Assembly: GCA_937915755.1 (NCBI GenBank)
Contig: CALGGR010000254.1
Span: 1-27,922, forward strand
Source: an uncultured Fretibacterium sp.
GTDB taxonomy: Bacteria; Synergistota; Synergistia; Synergistales; Aminobacteriaceae
Direction of reading: 5' to 3'
DNA length: 27,922 nucleotides
Positions 24,987 through 27,922 of this stretch are shown here, one piece after another. The first letter of the stretch is position 1; each line of letters opens with the position of its first letter. The notes under the pieces are model-generated. The model ran no database searches. It was not told where the DNA came from and worked only from the letters and a program-made list of their open reading frames with translations. A program made the translations under genes and the position numbers.

Positions 24987-25811
24987 TTAACGTGAAGGAG
25001 CGATGTAGAGGTACTCGTTCCATTCGTAGTACGGCTCGGAAAGCTCCAAACCTTCCGGGAGGTCCGCATGTTTGGGGACGTCCCTGTATCCCTGAATCCA
25101 GAACACAGTGTCAGCACGTCCGGAAACGACAGCCGAAGCTCTAGCGCTCGACATGATTTGAAGAAGCTCGATGTTGACCTGAAGCCTCCTGCCGATTTCA
25201 GCGATTACGGCCGTGTTGAAGCCCGCAGCTTTCCCGTCAGCAGTAACGTAGTCGATCGGAGGAAGGTCGCCCGTAACGGCAACGGTGATTTTCCTGTCAA
25301 CGTTGTCGAACTTCCTGAACTCGACAGTCTCAGGGTCTCCGATTCCAGCGTCATAGATGAATCTGGCCTGAAGAACCGCGAGAGTTCCGTCTTCCTTCAT
25401 GGAGAGGATAGCGTCGTTGAACTTCCTGAGGAGTTCGGGGTCGTTCCCTGCCTTGAAGCCGAATGCGAGATAAGCGGGCCTTGTCTTTGCGATGCCGGAG
25501 ATCTTGTAGGCTCCTGTAACGTTCATGACGTACTCGGCCACGGCTTCAGGGAGTGCTGCTTCCTGAATCTCGCCGGCATTGAGAGCGAGCTGCATGGCCT
25601 GAAGGGTGTCATAGAAGACGAAGCTGATGGGTTCCTGAGGCTTTGAGGAGAAGAAGCTCCATGCTCCTGTATTTCTTCCGGCGGCTATGAACTCGGAGTA
25701 CTCTTCTTGGGACATGTTGAGCTTTGAGAGTATGCCGACCTTGAGACCCTCTGCTGATGCGATTCCTGCAAAGAGCGTGAGAACGAGCATTAACGATAAA
25801 ATTTTACGCAT
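24987..25811 (-). CDS. Substrate-binding protein of the amino-acid (SBP_bac_3) type with swapped lobe order, copy 1
   Basis: 274 residues from ATG 25811, 8 bases after GAGGTG; the in-frame GTG at 25823 is part of that ribosome binding site. The signal peptide ends near ASA-EG (residue 20). The first half has VGILSKLNMS, NAGEIQEAALPEAVAEYVMN, AYLAFGFKAG, LLRKFNDAILSMKEDGTLAVLQARFIYD, normally the C-terminal half of the family. The second half has ITVAVTGDLPPIDYVTADGK, AGFNTAVIAEIGRRLQVNIEL, SGRADTVFW and LSEPYY, normally the N-terminal half. It is paralogous to the gene at 24034 and first in the minus-strand operon leading to the VanX-family enzyme. It probably binds an amino acid or small peptide in the periplasm (family inference). 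Confidence 0.82.
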   Translation of the reverse strand: MRKILSLMLVLTLFAGIASAEGLKVGILSKLNMSQEEYSEFIAAGRNTGAWSFFSSKPQEPISFVFYDTLQAMQLALNAGEIQEAALPEAVAEYVMNVTGAYKISGIAKTRPAYLAFGFKAGNDPELLRKFNDAILSMKEDGTLAVLQARFIYDAGIGDPETVEFRKFDNVDRKITVAVTGDLPPIDYVTADGKAAGFNTAVIAEIGRRLQVNIELLQIMSSARASAVVSGRADTVFWIQGYRDVPKHADLPEGLELSEPYYEWNEYLYIAPSR

Positions 25812-25927
25812 TAGATTAAGCACCTCGATTGTAATTTTTCTAGGTAAATTATAATCCGTAACATTATTTTCGGAAGTGAGTATAATTAACGATAGACAAA
25901 TTCATTTTCATGGAAGGAGATGTTATT
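25812..25927. promoter_or_regulatory. Divergent promoter region
   Basis: A perfect TATAAT on the minus strand (25853-25848) lies 36 bases before the binding-protein start, and another on the plus strand (25881-25886) lies 41 bases before the GH57 start. Neither has a convincing -35 box. With only about 30 bases between the two -10 elements, the polymerases would compete or share a regulator. Confidence 0.5.
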
Positions 25928-27922
25928 TTGCCGCGCTATATATGTATTCACGGACATTTTTACCAGCCCCCGCGCGAAAACCCTTGGCTCGAAACCGTAG
26001 AGCTTCAGGAATCGGCAGCCCCTTGGCATGACTGGAACGCAAGAATCTCCGCAGAATGTTACAGCCGCAATGCCGCATCACGTATTCTCAACGAGCAGGG
26101 CTATATCTGCCGTATCCGCAACAACTATTCACGAATGAGCTTCAACATCGGCCCCACTCTTCTCACTTGGCTTGAGGAGAATGATCCTCTCTGTTACAGC
26201 GCAATTCTTGAAGCCGATGAGTCAGGCCAAAAACGATTCTCAGGACATGGCCCAGCTATGGCTCAAGTCTACAACCACATCATAATGCCGTTAGCATCGA
26301 GGCGCGACAAAGAGACGCAGGTAAAATGGGGAATTGCTGACTTCCAAAAGCGATTCGGACGAATGCCTGAAGGTATGTGGCTCGCCGAATGTGCTGTTGA
26401 CACTGAAACTCTCGAGGTCCTCGCAGAAAACGGAATAACCTTCACCGTCCTCTCACCGTATCAGGCCAAAGAAGTTAGAGTTATAGGCTGGGGAGGCTGG
26501 CAGGACGTTACGGGCGGAAGAGTTGACAGCCGGTGCTCATACGTCTGCAAACTTCCGTCAGGGCGGAGCATTAACCTCTTCTTCTATGACGGAGTGTTGT
26601 CGCAGAAAATCGCGTTCGCAGGATTGCTTGATGACGGCGGAAATTTTGCCAAAGAACTAATGACCGCTAACCCAGCACATGGCCGCCCCGTTCTCTGCAA
26701 CGTTGCGACTGACGGCGAGTCTTACGGACATCACCACAAGCATGGAGACATGGCCCTCGCCTACTGCATTGAATGCCTCGAACACACAGCAGGGGCACAG
26801 CTGACGGTCTACGGCGAATACTTGGAGTTTTACCCGCCGGAGTCGGAAGTTAAGATCATCGAGAACTCATCATGGAGCTGCGCGCACGGCGTTGAGAGAT
26901 GGTGCGATGACTGCTCATGCGGGGACGGTACTCCTGGCTATCATCACAAATGGAGAAAGCCCCTCCGTAACGCTATGAACTACCTCAGGGACAAGCTCGC
27001 GGGGATCTATGAGGGCAACAACCTTCTCACTGACTCATGGGAAGCCAGGAACAAATACATCGACGTTATACTTGACAGGTCGGACGAAAATGTTGACGCT
27101 TTCCTCAAGGAGAACACTGCCTATAGCCTAACTCCTGACGAGAGAATGAGGGCGTTGATGTTCCTTGAGATGCAGAGAAATGCGCTGCTGATGTTCACGT
27201 CATGCGGGTGGTTCTTCGACGAGATTTCGAGGATTGAGCCAGTACAGATTATGCGTTACGCGGCAAGGGCGATCGAACTCGCAAAGATTCTCACGGGTGT
27301 TGACTTGGAGCCTGAGTACATGAAGTTGTTGGCCGAAGCACCGAGCAATGTCCCCGAACTTCAGGACGGCGCGAAAATCTACGAGCTTCGCGCGAAACAG
27401 GGCAGGGTTGACCGCAAACAGATGGCCGCATATTACGGGATAACCTCACTGCTAAAGGACTTCAAGCCGGAGTTTTCCGAAGGCTGCTGGGACATGAAGG
27501 GCAGCGTCTTGAAGCTGGAGATGGGCGAAGGAAAATCATTCTCTGCGGGAAAAGTTCACGTGAACTCCAACATCACGGAAGTTGCCGGAGATTACCTCTT
27601 TGCTGTGAGGCACAACGGAGGCACTATGATTCTGTGCGGTATCTGCGAGGCTTCCGACTTGAACGCGCTCTCACTCGACGACGTGAAGGATCTGCAGGCT
27701 CTCTTCTACAACGACGACAGCGAAAATCTGTTGTTCGGGAAATTCGGCTACGATCAGTTCACGCTGAACAACATTCCCGCAAACTCAAGGCACAGGCTCA
27801 TCACGGAGTTGCTGCAGCAGGACGTTCATACCCTCGAAAACAGGGTGAAGGACATCGTGAAGAACTACGACCAGCTTCTGGAATACCTTACGCTGTTAGG
27901 GTCAAAGCCTCCCGCAATTATC
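25928..27922 (+). CDS. Glycoside hydrolase family 57 protein with DUF3536-like C-terminal part (3' partial)
   Basis: 665 codons are visible and the frame is still open at the window edge. I choose TTG 25928: AAGGAG at 25914-25919 is 8 bases upstream, while the in-frame ATG at 25910 overlaps that site. GH57 motifs appear as HGHFYQPPREN (residues 8-18), MWLAECAVD with the likely nucleophile Glu154, and ATDGESYGHHH with Asp262 as the likely acid/base; residues 8 and 10 are the paired histidines. The region beyond residue ~330 is the helical and beta segment associated with DUF3536. There is no signal peptide, so it is cytoplasmic. GH57 enzymes cleave or rearrange alpha-glucans; this subgroup is poorly characterised, and glycogen handling is only an inference. 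Confidence 0.88.
   Translation, partial: MPRYICIHGHFYQPPRENPWLETVELQESAAPWHDWNARISAECYSRNAASRILNEQGYICRIRNNYSRMSFNIGPTLLTWLEENDPLCYSAILEADESGQKRFSGHGPAMAQVYNHIIMPLASRRDKETQVKWGIADFQKRFGRMPEGMWLAECAVDTETLEVLAENGITFTVLSPYQAKEVRVIGWGGWQDVTGGRVDSRCSYVCKLPSGRSINLFFYDGVLSQKIAFAGLLDDGGNFAKELMTANPAHGRPVLCNVATDGESYGHHHKHGDMALAYCIECLEHTAGAQLTVYGEYLEFYPPESEVKIIENSSWSCAHGVERWCDDCSCGDGTPGYHHKWRKPLRNAMNYLRDKLAGIYEGNNLLTDSWEARNKYIDVILDRSDENVDAFLKENTAYSLTPDERMRALMFLEMQRNALLMFTSCGWFFDEISRIEPVQIMRYAARAIELAKILTGVDLEPEYMKLLAEAPSNVPELQDGAKIYELRAKQGRVDRKQMAAYYGITSLLKDFKPEFSEGCWDMKGSVLKLEMGEGKSFSAGKVHVNSNITEVAGDYLFAVRHNGGTMILCGICEASDLNALSLDDVKDLQALFYNDDSENLLFGKFGYDQFTLNNIPANSRHRLITELLQQDVHTLENRVKDIVKNYDQLLEYLTLLGSKPPAII

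Noticed and set aside
25068..25646. Plus-strand frame of 192 codons opposite the first permuted binding protein
   Set aside because: Shadow of a gene with signal peptide, ribosome binding site and clear family motifs.

Overview
The window looks like a bacterial metagenome contig. The gene set is that of an anaerobic, amino-acid-using Gram-negative bacterium: two TAXI-type TRAP transport systems, periplasmic binding proteins with cleavable signal peptides or a lipobox, a GH57 alpha-glucan enzyme and a very large secreted Ig-repeat protein. I lean towards Synergistota from this combination, but that is inference from gene content; there is no rRNA or other marker in the window.

Layout. (1) 3-1511 is an open frame built from three unrelated pieces: the tail of a pyruvate/oxaloacetate carboxylase subunit, the second AAA module of an archaeal-type CDC48, and the AAA end plus M41 protease of bacterial FtsH. 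I treat it as a probable assembly chimera unless reads show otherwise. (2) 1574-7330 is a 1918-residue secreted protein with two near-identical 287-residue GLUG-like modules followed by 13 Ig-like (He_PIG type) repeats. (3) 7403-8672 is a graveyard of IS200/IS605 elements: a decayed minus-strand tnpB carrying a nested insertion of about 200 bp, and an isolated plus-strand right end with an omega-RNA-like leader. (4) 8719-12812 is a TRAP operon with two tandem TAXI binding proteins, an intergenic attenuator-like hairpin and a fused DctQM permease. (5) 12891-13870 is a second tnpB relic, from a different TnpB group, that has lost its RuvC core. (6) 17046-14036 (minus) is a second TAXI lipoprotein plus fused permease, convergent with the first system. 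(7) 17153-20695 (plus) is uvrC, a Dam-like adenine methyltransferase and a PD-(D/E)XK restriction endonuclease, all overlapping at their ends. (8) 20762-23302 is a PMCA-like Ca2+ P-type ATPase. (9) 25811-23348 (minus) holds two paralogous substrate-binding proteins that appear circularly permuted, and an exported VanX-family dipeptidase translationally coupled to them. (10) 25928 to the window end is a GH57/DUF3536 protein, cut off at the edge and diverging from (9).

How the parts fit. The two TRAP systems and the permuted binding-protein/VanX cluster point to scavenging of amino acids, organic acids and small peptides in the periplasm. The restriction-modification pair behind uvrC and the tnpB relics are the mobile or defensive layer. 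The observations most worth a second look are the permuted binding proteins with VanX, the short UvrC fused by overlap to an R-M module, and the three-part AAA/protease frame.
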